Under the pieces are notes generated by a model. That model was not told where the DNA came from. It searched no databases and saw only the letters and a list, made by a program, of their open reading frames with translations. A program made the position numbers and the translations under genes. Source: Solibacillus sp. FSL W7-1436 (lineage in GTDB: Bacteria; Bacillota; Bacilli; Bacillales_A; Planococcaceae). From it: a DNA stretch of 64,000 nt. Of the stretch, positions 7,005 through 17,100 are shown in pieces (the first letter of the stretch is position 1; each line of letters starts with the position of its first letter). The stretch spans positions 2,780,501 to 2,844,500 of the forward strand of contig NZ_JBBOWV010000001.1 of NCBI RefSeq assembly GCF_038007305.1. The letters are read 5' to 3'.

Positions 7005-7921
7005 TATAATGAGTTTGCAGATAAAGCCAACTGATAATTTGTCAGCGCTGGCTTCAATAACTCAAGAAATGCTTTAAAAACAGGTGATTGCTGGCGCTCC
7101 TTCTGATAAATCAGCAATGTTTCTCTTTCCAGTAAAGGATGCTGAATTATATAGGCCTGCAATTTGTCCGATGCATGAAAATCAAACAATGTTTTTGCTA
7201 CAATCGTTCCGCCAAGGCCTTGCTCGACAAACTGAAAAATAGCGGGAATGCTTGAAGTCTCAAACTTCGGCTCAACCGTTAACTTGTCCGATTTTGCTGC
7301 AGCATTTAATATCCGCCGGCAAAGATGCGTATTTGGGAACAGAACAAGCGGTTCCATTATAATATGGCGCAAATTTACGGATTCATCAAGATGCCTTGTA
7401 GTGTTTTTGCTTTCTACGTAACAGAACTTCTCAGTATATAAAGGAATCTCCAAAAACTGCTCATCGTAGTTTTCAATCAGTGGTGAAAACGAAAAACCGA
7501 AATCGATTGTATTGTTCTTTAGTAATGTATGAATATCTTCACCGGAAGTAACCGTTACTTGTATATGAGGATATTTGTGCATGAACTTTAATACTAAATC
7601 GGAAACAATATTGGTCAGTTCACCAGGCAACGCGCCGACACGAAGCACCCCTTTTTCAAGTGTAGTCAGTTGTTGCATCTGCATTTTTGTAGTTTGCAAT
7701 GTCTGAAAGATCGTTTGTGCTTGGCGATAAAGGATTTGACCAGCTTCCGTAAGGGTGATTTTCTTACCAATCCGGTTAAACAAAGGGGTATTCACTTCAT
7801 TTTCAAGCACTTTTATTTGCTGGCTTAAAGTTGGTTGTGCAATATTAAGCCGTTCCGCCGCTCTCGTAAATTGCATCTCCTCACATAACATTAAAAAGTA
7901 TTCCAACTGTCGTAATTCCAT
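7004..7921 (-). CDS. LysR-family transcriptional regulator
   Basis: A 305-aa LysR-type regulator. An N-terminal winged HTH (MELRQLEYFLMLCEEMQFTR.. QPTLSQQIKVLE, residues 1-60) is followed by a periplasmic-binding-like effector domain (about 90-295). Length is standard. It is divergent from the SpoVD-like PBP gene and shares a 174-base gap with it, but that pairing is not a known regulatory link. An ATAGTT-GTA-AACTAT palindrome lies 19 bases upstream of its start and is a likely autoregulatory site. Effector and targets cannot be read from the sequence. Confidence 0.85.
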   Translation of the reverse strand: MELRQLEYFLMLCEEMQFTRAAERLNIAQPTLSQQIKVLENEVNTPLFNRIGKKITLTEAGQILYRQAQTIFQTLQTTKMQMQQLTTLEKGVLRVGALPGELTNIVSDLVLKFMHKYPHIQVTVTSGEDIHTLLKNNTIDFGFSFSPLIENYDEQFLEIPLYTEKFCYVESKNTTRHLDESVNLRHIIMEPLVLFPNTHLCRRILNAAAKSDKLTVEPKFETSSIPAIFQFVEQGLGGTIVAKTLFDFHASDKLQAYIIQHPLLERETLLIYQKERQQSPVFKAFLELLKPALTNYQLALSANSL

Positions 7922-7939
7922 AGAAAACGCCTCGCTTTT

Positions 7940-7954
7940 ATAGTTGTAAACTAT
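7940..7954. promoter_or_regulatory. candidate LysR operator
   Basis: ATAGTT and AACTAT flank GTA, a perfect 6-3-6 dyad with the T-N11-A form expected for LysR proteins. It lies just upstream of the LysR start codon in the divergent region. Confidence 0.5.
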
Positions 7955-8095
7955 TATATGTACTGTTTGTATAATTTATATCTATTGTAAGGTAGAACTA
8001 TATAAATAGAAAGAGGGGTAATGTCACTATTCGAATCGAAGCTGCTTGAATAGAAATTTCCTTTTATTCATAACGTGAATATTGAGGTGAATTTT

Positions 8096-10015
8096 TTGAA
8101 GTGGATTTCTACTATTTCCAAGAAAAGATTGAGGTTAATCTTTTCTGCTTTTATTCTTTTCGGAGTTATTGTCTTTATAAGACTGTTTTATGTGCAAATT
8201 ATTCAGCATGATAAACTGACGGAACTTGCAAAAACGAATTGGGATCGGGAAATTCCGTTTACTTCAGAGCGAGGAGAAATTACGGATCGAAACGGTAAAC
8301 TTATTGTTACGAATGAATTAGCGCCAACGCTTTATTTCATGCCAACACAGAATGAGAATATTGAAGAAGCTGCAAACCAGATTGCAGAGGTGCTTAAGTT
8401 GGACGCCAAAAATTTATACGAAAAAATGAATTCTAAAAGCTATCTAGTCAAACTTGCACCGGAAGCGAAAAATATTTCATACGAACAAGCCGTTAAAATT
8501 CAAGAATTGAAAATTGACGGACTATATAGTGGTGTAGATTATGACAGGAGTTATCCGTACGGGAATTTGTTATCACGACTAGTCGGATTTACAGGGTATG
8601 ATTCGCAGGGTCTTGCAGGAATTGAATATCAATATGATAAACTTTTGACTTCTAAAGATGCAGCAATTAAGTTGTTTACTGATGCAAAGGGGAAGGCATT
8701 ACCCCATGTGAATGATGAATGGCGGGAAGGGAAGCAAGGGGCAACGGTAGGCTTAACAATTGATGTGGAAGTTCAGAAAGTAATTGAACGAGAACTGTCT
8801 CAAGCTATGACAAAATATAACGCAGAACAGGCACTGGCCATTGCGATGAATCCTAAAACAGGTGAGATTTTAGCTCTTTCTTCATATCCTACATACGATC
8901 CTTCTAAGTTTGAAGAAGTAGAATCATCTATTTATAACCGGAACTTGCCGGTCTGGATGACATATGAGCCGGGATCAACCTTTAAAATTATTACACTGAG
9001 TGCTGCTGTTGAAGAAAATGTAGTGGATCTCGAAAAAGATACTTTTTTTGATAAAGGTTATACGATGGTGGAAGGTGTAAGACTTCGCTGTTGGAAACGT
9101 GATGGTCATGGAGAGGAAACGTTTTTACAAGTAGTGGAAAATTCTTGTAACCCGGGATTTATCGAACTTGGTCAACGAGTAGGTGCTGACAAGTTAATGA
9201 AGTACATTAAGGATTTTGGGTTTGGTAAAACAACTGGTTCTAATATTGCCGGAGAAGCGTCAGGTATATTATTTTCCGAAGAGGCATTTGGACCGGTTGA
9301 ACATGCCACCACTTCTTTTGGGCAAGGTATATCTGTGACACCTATTCAACAAGTGCAGGCAGTTTCTGCAGCTGTAAATGGCGGTAAACTCTTTACGCCA
9401 TATGTTGTTTCAAAAGTATACAACCCGGAAAGTGGAGAAGTGGTTATAGAAAATAAGCCGACCTTAAAACGCAATGTGGTCAGTGAGGAAACTTCCAAAA
9501 TAGTAAGAGACGCGCTGGAGTCAGTAGTAGCAAATGGGTCGGGGCGGGCTGCTTACCGGGATGGACTTCGCATAGGCGGGAAAACGGGTACTGCTCAAAA
9601 AGTAGAAAATGGACGCTATAAAGATGGGGACTATATCGTATCATTTATAGGTTTTGCACCGGCAAATGATCCTGAAGTTGTCGTATATGTAGCGGTTGAC
9701 AGTCCTAAAGGCGAATTAGTATTCGGCAGTACAATTGTAGCGCCGATTGTTGGACAGATTATTGAAGATATTGCACCTATTTTAGGGATCGAAAAAGATC
9801 GAGAAGGCCAATTGGAAAAGCAATATCGCTGGGGTGATGAATTGACGGAGCGCGTACCTGATTTAGTAGGTGTATCTGTTAATGAAATTATGGAGTTGGA
9901 ATATCCTTATCAAATTAAAGTACATGGAGAAGGCGAGACAGTAAAAGCGCAGTTACCTGAGCCGGAAAGTGTATTAGAACTAGATGGCACTATTCATCTT
10001 TATTTAGAAAAATAA
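8096..10015 (+). CDS. class B penicillin-binding protein, SpoVD-like
   Basis: A 639-aa transpeptidase. A short cytoplasmic tail and one membrane anchor (about 14-35, LIFSAFILFGVIVFIRLFYV) precede a PBP dimerisation domain and a transpeptidase domain with the SxxK serine (Ser294 in GSTFK), SxN (Ser350, SCN) and KTG (Lys496, GGKTGTAQ). A single C-terminal PASTA domain (about 585-639) follows. SpoVD of Bacillus is ~645 aa with one PASTA domain and makes spore cortex peptidoglycan; PbpB is longer, with two. It stands alone, outside a dcw cluster, so a vegetative or duplicate role is possible. TTG at 8096 follows GAGGTGA by 5 bases; the in-frame GTG at 8075 has no ribosome site. Confidence 0.87.
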   Translation: MKWISTISKKRLRLIFSAFILFGVIVFIRLFYVQIIQHDKLTELAKTNWDREIPFTSERGEITDRNGKLIVTNELAPTLYFMPTQNENIEEAANQIAEVLKLDAKNLYEKMNSKSYLVKLAPEAKNISYEQAVKIQELKIDGLYSGVDYDRSYPYGNLLSRLVGFTGYDSQGLAGIEYQYDKLLTSKDAAIKLFTDAKGKALPHVNDEWREGKQGATVGLTIDVEVQKVIERELSQAMTKYNAEQALAIAMNPKTGEILALSSYPTYDPSKFEEVESSIYNRNLPVWMTYEPGSTFKIITLSAAVEENVVDLEKDTFFDKGYTMVEGVRLRCWKRDGHGEETFLQVVENSCNPGFIELGQRVGADKLMKYIKDFGFGKTTGSNIAGEASGILFSEEAFGPVEHATTSFGQGISVTPIQQVQAVSAAVNGGKLFTPYVVSKVYNPESGEVVIENKPTLKRNVVSEETSKIVRDALESVVANGSGRAAYRDGLRIGGKTGTAQKVENGRYKDGDYIVSFIGFAPANDPEVVVYVAVDSPKGELVFGSTIVAPIVGQIIEDIAPILGIEKDREGQLEKQYRWGDELTERVPDLVGVSVNEIMELEYPYQIKVHGEGETVKAQLPEPESVLELDGTIHLYLEK

Positions 10016-10030
10016 TATTAAACTTTTTGA

Positions 10031-10070
10031 AAAACAACCATTTGCTCAATGAGCAAATGGTTGTTTTTGT
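10031..10070. terminator. bidirectional terminator PBP / zinT
   Basis: A 17-bp perfect stem (10031-10047 with 10051-10067) with a 3-base loop and T-rich flanks lies between two convergent genes. Confidence 0.9.
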
Positions 10071-10080
10071 GTACACATTT

Positions 10081-10776
10081 TTAATGTGCTATCATCTCGT
10101 GTGCAATCTCATGGCCCTCCATATTTGAAGGGTAATAGGTTGGCCAATTCGTTATTTCTTTTAATAAAGCTTCACGATCATCCCCCCAGTAGATGTGGTA
10201 ATGCCCTGATTTTTGAGGTGCGATTATATGGTCACTGAACTGAATATAAGCCGGGACGCCTGTTTCTTCGCCGACATGTTTGAAAATAAACCGGACCCCA
10301 CGATTACCTTTTTCATAGGTTAATATTTCATAACCATCATATGTGTATTCTCCTTTATGCGCGTGACCATGATCATAAAATGTAATAAAACGATCTTCAA
10401 TGACAATACGGTCCGTAGTAGTCTTATAGCCAGTTTCATAATAAGATTTAATATCCTCAAATGTTTGGCTGTCATCATGGGAAGCCTTATGTTCAAAAAC
10501 TTCATCCAAAGTACCATCCTGCAAATAAGGGTAGACCGATTGCCAGTCGCCGCTCCAATCGCTTAATGGCCGGTCCTGTACTTCTTCGTCTTCAAAATAA
10601 CCGTTATAAATTTTTTCCTGTTTTTCATTAATTTCATGTTGATGATCATGCTCATGAGCCTTTTCTTCTGTTACAACATCCGCAGTTGCATTGACCTCTT
10701 CTTTAGAATTTTCAGCACAACCAACCAGCATGATGCTAAACGCTAAAATACTTAAACAATTTAATTTCCTTTTCAT
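10081..10776 (-). CDS. zinT: ZinT/YodA-family zinc-binding lipoprotein
   Basis: A 231-aa secreted protein. It has a lipoprotein signal peptide with lipobox LVGC (Cys20), a His-rich linker (HEHDHQH, residues 41-47), then a ZinT domain (from WSGDWQSVYPYLQDG to the C-terminus) with metal-ligand histidines in FYDHGHAHKG and SGHYHIYWG. ZinT proteins bind zinc outside the membrane and hand it to ZnuA/AdcA transporters under zinc starvation. In many Firmicutes the domain is fused to AdcA; here it stands alone. Two Zur-box-like palindromes flank the promoter, and AGGAGG precedes the ATG. No Zn transporter gene is nearby. Confidence 0.88.
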   Translation of the reverse strand: MKRKLNCLSILAFSIMLVGCAENSKEEVNATADVVTEEKAHEHDHQHEINEKQEKIYNGYFEDEEVQDRPLSDWSGDWQSVYPYLQDGTLDEVFEHKASHDDSQTFEDIKSYYETGYKTTTDRIVIEDRFITFYDHGHAHKGEYTYDGYEILTYEKGNRGVRFIFKHVGEETGVPAYIQFSDHIIAPQKSGHYHIYWGDDREALLKEITNWPTYYPSNMEGHEIAHEMIAH

Positions 10777-10788
10777 ACCTTACCTCCT

Positions 10789-10809
10789 AAATAGTAACTG
10801 TTACGATTT
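10789..10809. promoter_or_regulatory. Zur box 1 of zinT
   Basis: AAATAGTAAC and GTTACGATTT flank a central T: a 10-1-10 inverted repeat with one mismatch, close to the Bacillus Zur consensus (TCGTAATNATTACGA core). It lies over the expected transcription start, between the -10 and the ribosome site. Confidence 0.7.
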
Positions 10810-10812
10810 ATA

Positions 10813-10841
10813 ATATTATATAGTTGTGCCTTGCTTGTCAA
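10813..10841 (-). promoter_or_regulatory. promoter of zinT
   Basis: On the minus strand TTGACA (10841-10836) and TAATAT (10818-10813) are 17 bases apart; a TATAAT at 15 bases is an alternative. It is bracketed by the two Zur-like boxes. Confidence 0.7.
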
Positions 10842-10844
10842 TAC

Positions 10845-10865
10845 AAATCGTAATTATTACTATTT
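10845..10865. promoter_or_regulatory. Zur box 2 of zinT
   Basis: AAATCGTAATTATTACTATTT contains TCGTAAT-T-ATTACTA, one base from the 7-1-7 Zur consensus. It lies 4 bases upstream of the -35 element. Confidence 0.7.
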
Positions 10866-10871
10866 GAGAAG

Positions 10872-11882
10872 TTAATTCCACCTAAAATACTTCCCATGAC
10901 CATCAGTATTTTCTAGTATTTTGACGGTTCTAGTTATACCAGCATCAATGAAATCCACATGTAAATCCTTATCATACATATTGTTGTAGATGTGATAAAT
11001 GCTATGAATATAGCTTAGTTGCTGAAGCAGTACCAATAATTCTGACTTTAATGTAGCGGAAAACTGATTTGCTACATGTGTGTGGAAAATAATAATTTGG
11101 CTATTTTGAAGTTCATGGTTTTCAAATAGTGGGGGAATAAGATTTCTAAAATCTCCGGTTAGTAAAAGCTTTGAATATTGCCGGTGAATCACCATTGCTT
11201 TCGCTAAATTTTCTTTCCGTATAATTTGTTCGGGCCAAATTAAACTTTTCAGCCATAAATATTCATCAGAATCTTGTAGATCAATAATATTTAAATCAAT
11301 TCCAAATCGGTGTACAATGTTCAGGCTTTTCACAGAAGTTATAGGCGTACCGTAGTTTTTCGCAAAAAGAGTGAGAGGGCTATTTTCATTGCCAAATGAA
11401 ATCGGCGGTTCTTGTTCAATTTCATATCGATACCCATCCAAATTAAGCAAAAGTCCTGCACTTGTACCGATTTCCAATAATGATAATGGTAGTTTCGCCT
11501 CTTCGGCAATTTCCGAGAAAATCGGGTAAAGATAGCTGGCACGTTGGACTTCATTTGTTTGAACGGATTTTGTCTGAAACAAATGCAACAGTTCATCCGA
11601 GTGTTGTGTACAGAAACCGATGAGTAATTGAAAGCTTTCTTCCAGATTTACTTCATAAGGATTTTCGAATATTCGTTTTAGAGGGGTTTCTTTTTGGGCT
11701 GATAAATACTGGACAGACCCAAAAAATAAATTCGGCTTTGGCTGTGTCTCCGGAATATGCATAATGAGATGCAATAGTTGCTCATTTGTTATAATCCTTT
11801 CACACCAATATTCGTAAAGTGGGCTATTGTTTTTCGCTTCCTGTTTGGCAAAACGTCTAAAAACTGCGACTAGTTGTTCCAT
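10872..11882 (-). CDS. DUF2332 family protein
   Basis: A 336-aa cytoplasmic protein of the DUF2332 family. Near residues 135-155 it has PLSLLEIGTSAGLLLNLDGY, resembling the glycine-rich SAM-binding loop (E-x-G-x-S-x-G) of class I methyltransferases. DUF2332 has no established function; a SAM-dependent activity is inference. Length is typical. It is divergent from the LysR gene at 11994 across about 110 bases, an arrangement in which the LysR protein often controls the divergent gene. Confidence 0.75.
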   Translation of the reverse strand: MEQLVAVFRRFAKQEAKNNSPLYEYWCERIITNEQLLHLIMHIPETQPKPNLFFGSVQYLSAQKETPLKRIFENPYEVNLEESFQLLIGFCTQHSDELLHLFQTKSVQTNEVQRASYLYPIFSEIAEEAKLPLSLLEIGTSAGLLLNLDGYRYEIEQEPPISFGNENSPLTLFAKNYGTPITSVKSLNIVHRFGIDLNIIDLQDSDEYLWLKSLIWPEQIIRKENLAKAMVIHRQYSKLLLTGDFRNLIPPLFENHELQNSQIIIFHTHVANQFSATLKSELLVLLQQLSYIHSIYHIYNNMYDKDLHVDFIDAGITRTVKILENTDGHGKYFRWN

Positions 11883-11993
11883 TTAAAACACCTCATTTCA
11901 TGTATTGCTTACAGTGTATAATAGACTTACAATTAATAGAATTAATGAGTTTTAATGTATTTGATTAATAATATTAATAAGAAGGTGATAAAT

Positions 11994-12878
11994 ATGGATA
12001 TAAAATGGTTGAAATCATTTATAGCGGTTGTTGAAGAAGGGAGCTTTCGAGCGGCGGCAGAAAAACTGTATATTTCCCAGCCCAGTATTACTGTACATAT
12101 GAAGTTATTGGAGGAACATTTACAAGTTCAATTGTTTCACCGGGAACATACAAAGGTAAAGGTATCTGCAATTGGTGAAAAATATTATCCTATGGCCAAA
12201 AAACTTGTGGCTGAAATAGAAGCAAGTACGAAAGAAATTCTCCTGGAATCTCTACATCCGACTGTTCCATTAATAATTTCGGTTTCACCCGCTTTGCTTC
12301 ATACGAATCTATTAGAGCGAATACATAATTTTATTGAAGTACATCAACAATACAACGTGGAAATTAAAATGGAAGATCAGATGCAGTTAGAGAGTGCAAT
12401 AAAAGAACAGCGAATAGATGTAGCACTAGGTTTACATAAATTCATTTCTAAAGAATTTCATTCGGAGCGAATTGACCGTTCCCCGTTGAGAATAGTATAT
12501 TCTTCAAAATTTCAGCTTGCGGAAAAGGAGCTTGATTTACAGCTTAAGGCGCTTTTTAATGAGCATCCGCTTTATATAGGTTATTTAGATGAACATACCC
12601 CGTTAGTTGAATGGTTAAATAATGAGTACGATATAAAGAAATTCAACAAAATAAATGATGTTATTTTTGCTATAAAATTGATTAAGGAAGGGTTAGGTAT
12701 CGGGCTATTGCCTGAAAGTTTGATTTCAGAGGAAATTGAAGCAGATTTATTAAGGGTGGTGGATATAGGTCCGATCGGGACTATTTATCCAGTTGATATT
12801 TATATGAGCCACTTAAGAAATTCTACTAAAATTATTCCTCTGACGAGTTTCATCCGAAAAAGCTCAATAGATTATTGA
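11994..12878 (+). CDS. LysR-family transcriptional regulator
   Basis: A 294-aa LysR-type regulator with N-terminal HTH (MDIKWLKSFIAVVEEGSFRA.. QPSITVHMKLLEE) and a substrate-binding domain. The ATG at 11994 is chosen because GAAGGTGAT precedes it by about 6 bases; 13 further codons upstream have no ribosome site. It is divergent from the DUF2332 gene. The dyad ATTAAT-AGA-ATTAAT (from about 11933) in the shared region is a candidate operator. Effector unknown. Confidence 0.84.
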   Translation: MDIKWLKSFIAVVEEGSFRAAAEKLYISQPSITVHMKLLEEHLQVQLFHREHTKVKVSAIGEKYYPMAKKLVAEIEASTKEILLESLHPTVPLIISVSPALLHTNLLERIHNFIEVHQQYNVEIKMEDQMQLESAIKEQRIDVALGLHKFISKEFHSERIDRSPLRIVYSSKFQLAEKELDLQLKALFNEHPLYIGYLDEHTPLVEWLNNEYDIKKFNKINDVIFAIKLIKEGLGIGLLPESLISEEIEADLLRVVDIGPIGTIYPVDIYMSHLRNSTKIIPLTSFIRKSSIDY

Positions 12879-12930
12879 GGAAAAAGGGGGGAGCATAGTT
12901 AAGTTTTTTATTAGTGAATTTAAATTTAAT

Positions 12931-12962
12931 AAAAAAAGGTGAAGCAATAATTATTGCTTCAC
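12931..12962 (-). terminator. terminator of the DUF2691/DUF4275 pair
   Basis: A perfect 24-base palindrome (GTGAAGCAATAA with TTATTGCTTCAC, 12939-12962) is followed on the minus strand by CC and seven T. Confidence 0.8.
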
Positions 12963-12970
12963 GCATTTAT

Positions 12971-13432
12971 TTAAAATAAGGTCAATGCTGTACGAGGGTC
13001 ATTATGATCCGTAATGTAAGCTATATTTTCGTACCCATTCTGAACCGCTTTTCTATAAAGACGTTCAGTTACATATTGGTCTTTTACATAGATCGTTACA
13101 TAGGAACTATCCACAATTAAAAGGACGATTTCACACTGGCTAATAAGGAAATCTTCATATGTGGCAATAGCCTGCACTTGTGTTTTTTCTTTAAATGCTT
13201 TTAAGTCTGCAAATATAACATAATAGTCTTTTGCAGAGATTTGGTTGTAAAAGTCTTCACCGTTATATGTATAAGGATGCGGGAACATTGCTGCTCCTAG
13301 CTCGTTATTTTCAATATTATATGCCTCTCCGTCACCTGATTTCCAAAAGTACTTATTGATGTTGATGTCTTCTAAAATGTCATAAAAATAACGGCCATAT
13401 TGGTTCGGTATTTCAAAGGATAATCCTCTCAT
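12971..13432 (-). CDS. small unknown protein, DUF2691-like
   Basis: A 153-aa soluble protein. The opening MRGLSFEIPNQYGRYFYDIL is characteristic of the DUF2691 family as I recall it, proteins of Bacillales with no known function. No catalytic motif or membrane segment is seen. Its ATG overlaps the stop of the upstream DUF4275-like gene by four bases (13429-13432), so translation is coupled. A perfect-palindrome terminator follows. Isolated pairs of such small cytoplasmic proteins sometimes act as immunity or toxin-related factors, but nothing here proves it. Confidence 0.6.
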   Translation of the reverse strand: MRGLSFEIPNQYGRYFYDILEDININKYFWKSGDGEAYNIENNELGAAMFPHPYTYNGEDFYNQISAKDYYVIFADLKAFKEKTQVQAIATYEDFLISQCEIVLLIVDSSYVTIYVKDQYVTERLYRKAVQNGYENIAYITDHNDPRTALTLF

Positions 13433-13893
13433 TGCTTCACCATCTCCTTCAGTACATTACTTGTAAAATAAGGACCACAGCTCTCTTCATGAGTAACAAC
13501 ATACGTCCATGTGAAATTTTTATCTACTATATAAAGATCTTCTTCCTCTAATAAATCTTCTACTTTTAATGAGTCAGCGTGTTCAACATAGAATACTTCA
13601 GGCAAATGTTCATAAAAAATATAGCACTCTGTTTTCTTAATTGAATTAAATGCTTCTTCGGCTTTATTTTGGCTCAGATGAGGTATCATTTTGTAACTGA
13701 ACAGATGCCATAAGTACCCGCTAAAATAACGGTCTCCAATTAGAAAAATTCTTTCTTTTTCTTCCTGATATAAATGATGGGCAAATGCGTTTTCCCACCG
13801 CTTTTTAAAATATCTACCCCAGTGAAGACTTTCTGTAAATTTTATGTTTTTTCTACTCAAACTTTTAAATAAATCGTCCATTTGCTGCTCCAA
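13429..13893 (-). CDS. small unknown protein, DUF4275-like
   Basis: A 154-aa soluble protein. The pattern WGRYFKKRWENAFAHHL, then GYLWHLFSYK, then ECYIFYEH resembles the DUF4275 family, a Firmicutes-specific group of unknown role. It is the first gene of a two-gene operon with the DUF2691-like gene, with a 4-base overlap. The upstream 267 bases, shared with dynA, contain a nested inverted repeat (13967-14023). Confidence 0.6.
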   Translation of the reverse strand: MEQQMDDLFKSLSRKNIKFTESLHWGRYFKKRWENAFAHHLYQEEKERIFLIGDRYFSGYLWHLFSYKMIPHLSQNKAEEAFNSIKKTECYIFYEHLPEVFYVEHADSLKVEDLLEEEDLYIVDKNFTWTYVVTHEESCGPYFTSNVLKEMVKQ

Positions 13894-13966
13894 TCTTTTT
13901 ATTTTCTCATTATACTGATATTATGTTGTGTAATGATGAGATTATATAAAACTTTAAACTACAATC

Positions 13967-14023
13967 ATGAAATTGCTTTTAAATGCGCATAATAACCTGG
14001 TTATTCCGAAATAGCAATTTCAT
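13967..14023. repeat. nested inverted repeat upstream of dynA
   Basis: An outer perfect 11-bp inverted repeat (ATGAAATTGCT at 13967-13977, AGCAATTTCAT at 14013-14023) encloses an inner perfect 7-1-7 palindrome (AATAACC-T-GGTTATT, 13991-14005). No T tract follows on either strand, so it is not a normal terminator. It could be an operator or a structured RNA. Confidence 0.6.
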
Positions 14024-14160
14024 AAGAAAAAAGTTGATCTTTAATGGAAATATACGGCAAACAATAATTTTAAAAAAATACTAGCCGATTTTCTTGACTG
14101 GGCATGGTACTATAGAAATGTGACGAATTTAAGGCAAAAAGATATAAAGGGGTAAGTTAT

Positions 14161-17100
14161 ATGACGATGTTTGACGAGAAAATTCAGGGATTGTTACAGC
14201 AATCGGCATTACAATACATAATTTATAAAGAAAATGAAGATACAGAACGAATTGAAAAGCTTCATTTATTTGCACGCAAGCTTTTGCAAAAGGAATTTGT
14301 TATCGGGTTTGCCGGTCACTTTTCTGCAGGTAAATCGAGTATGATCAATGCACTGTCGGGGGAAAACATTTTAGCGACAAGTCCAATCCCGACAAGTGCT
14401 AACATTGTTAAAGTGCATAAATCGGATGAAGATTTTGCGATTCTATATTTACACAATGAAAAGCCGGTAAAATTTGAAGCGGGCTATGATATTAAACAAG
14501 TAAAAGAATTAAGCAAAAACGGCGAATTGGTATCACAAATTGAAATTGGTCATAGTACATCAAGCTTACCTGAAGGGGTAACTGTGATGGATACTCCAGG
14601 TGTTGACTCAACGGACGATGCGCATGCGATGAGTACGGAATCTGCGTTGCATATTGCCGATATGGTGTTTTACACAATGGATTACAACCATGTGCAATCA
14701 GAGTTGAATTTCCAATTTACAAAGCAATTGATGAAATACAATCCGAACGTGTATTTGATCGTCAATCAAATAGACAAGCACCGTGAAGCTGAACTGTCAT
14801 TTGAAGATTTCAAGCAGTCAGTTCATAACTCATTTGCTGCTTGGGGTGTTTACCCGAAAAATATTTTCTTCACATCACTGCGTGAAAAAGAGCTTCCGAA
14901 CAACGATTTTGAACAAGTGAAGAAAATCGTAATGGATTCAATGAATGACTGGCAGGAACAATTAATTTCAACTGCAGAAAATACATTGACGAAGCTACAG
15001 CATGAGCATGAAGCGTACTTGGAAGAAGAAAAACAGGATCGTTTCACTACGTATGCTGAACTCGTTTCTGAAGATGACTGGCAGCACCGTGATGATATTT
15101 TAGAGCAATATGAAAAACTGACGCGTCAGACAGAACTATTCTCGTTTGATGTATTTGATAAGCAGTTCGATGAAAAACGTAAAGACTTGCTTGCAAATGC
15201 CGCGATTATGCCGGCGGATGTTCGTGATAAACTGCGTGCTTATTTAGAAAGTCAGCAAGAGGACTTTAAAGTGGGCGGACTGTTTACTGCGAAAAAGAAA
15301 ACAGCAGAAGAGAAAGCGCGACGTCAGGAAGAAGCATATGCAAGCTTCAACCATGTTGTCCAATCTCAAATTACAGGTCATATCAAAGCATTGATGAAGC
15401 AAGCATTAAAAGATGTCGGTGCATTGAATGACGAACGTGCCGCAAGCATTGATAAGAAGGAATTTAATTTCCCGTTCTCGATTATTGAAGATCAGGTGCA
15501 AAAGAGCGCTGTAATAACGGGAGATGCGGTTTTAAACTTTGCAAATCGTGTATCAGAGGCGACAAAACGTTACTTTGTTCAAAGGACAGATGCATGGAAG
15601 CTAGAGCAAAAAGATACATTGGAACAGGTTGCACGTGAAGCTGCGGCACCGGTTAAGCTTAAAATTAATGCAATGTCCGAAAAAGTGCATGCGCTTCAGC
15701 ATATTATGCAAATTGAGAAATTCCAGTCATTCAGCAGCACATTGATGAAACAGGTTTCCAATGAAATTCGCGCGGAATCCAAAATCTATTTGGAAAACTG
15801 GAAGCGTGAACATGAGCAGGCATTGAAAGATATTCGTCCTTTTGATGAGTCGATGCTGCAGTTAAAAGACCAGGAAACAGAAATTGCTGCTGAACAAACG
15901 CAGGAAAAAGCGGGTTCAGGTTTGAATGTTGATAAAGTAACTGAAAAAGCATTGAAGACTGCGCACATTATTAAAGATGTTCAAGGTTTCAAAGAAGTAT
16001 CCAGCTTCTTGACGAAAAAAGTGGAACGTCTGCAAAAACGCGACTTTACGATAGCATTATTCGGTGCATTCAGTGCGGGGAAATCAAGTTTTTCGAATGC
16101 ATTGATGGGTGAGCGCGTGTTACCGGTATCACCAAACCCGACGACAGCAGCGATCAATAAAATTCGTCCTGTCACACCGGAACATCCGCATGAAACAGCC
16201 GATGTTCATCTGAAGACTGAAGCGCAACTGCTTGAAGATATCCAAGGTTCATATGCAGCAATCGGCCTTCAAGTATCATCACTGAAAGAAGCGTATGATC
16301 GTGCAGAAGAAGGGCTGGCTGTTCCGTTAACTGATGAGCGCCTGAATGTTCATAAATCATTTATCCGTGCGTATTCGGAAGGTTATGAAACATTCCTTAC
16401 AAAACTGGGAACGACATTACGCGTTAACCGTCATGATTTTGAGAAGTACGTGGCACAGGAAAACCGTTCATGTTTCGTGGACAATATCGATTTCTACTTC
16501 GATTCACCACTAACGCGTATGGGTGTAACATTAGTAGACACGCCGGGTGCCGATTCGATCAATGCACGTCATACCGGTGTAGCGTTCGATTATATTCGTA
16601 ATGCTGATGCCATCCTATTCATTACGTACTACAACCACGCCTTTGCAAAAGCGGACCGCGAGTTCTTGATTCAGCTGGGACGTGTAAAAGATGCGTTCGA
16701 ACTGGATAAAATGTTCTTTATCGTAAATGCGATAGACTTGGCTTCTACAATGGAAGAAGAGGAAGAAGTAAAAGGATATGTTCGTTCAGAGCTTCAACGT
16801 TTCGGTATCCGTTTCCCTAGACTGTACGGCGTGTCGAGTTTACTGGCTTTAAAAGAGAAGCAGGACCAGCTTGAACATCAGTCGGGTATAGCACCATTTG
16901 AAGATGCATTCCATCACTTCCTGAATGATGAACTGATGGGCATTGCGGTACAGGCACTTCAGGAAGAAGTGGATAAAACAGAAGCACGTCTGAATGATTT
17001 GATTATACAAACCGAAGAAAACCTGAAACGTAAAGATGAGCGAATTGAAGAATTGGCTCATTTGGAAAAGCTTGTGCGCTCCAAGTTCCAGACGACTCAG

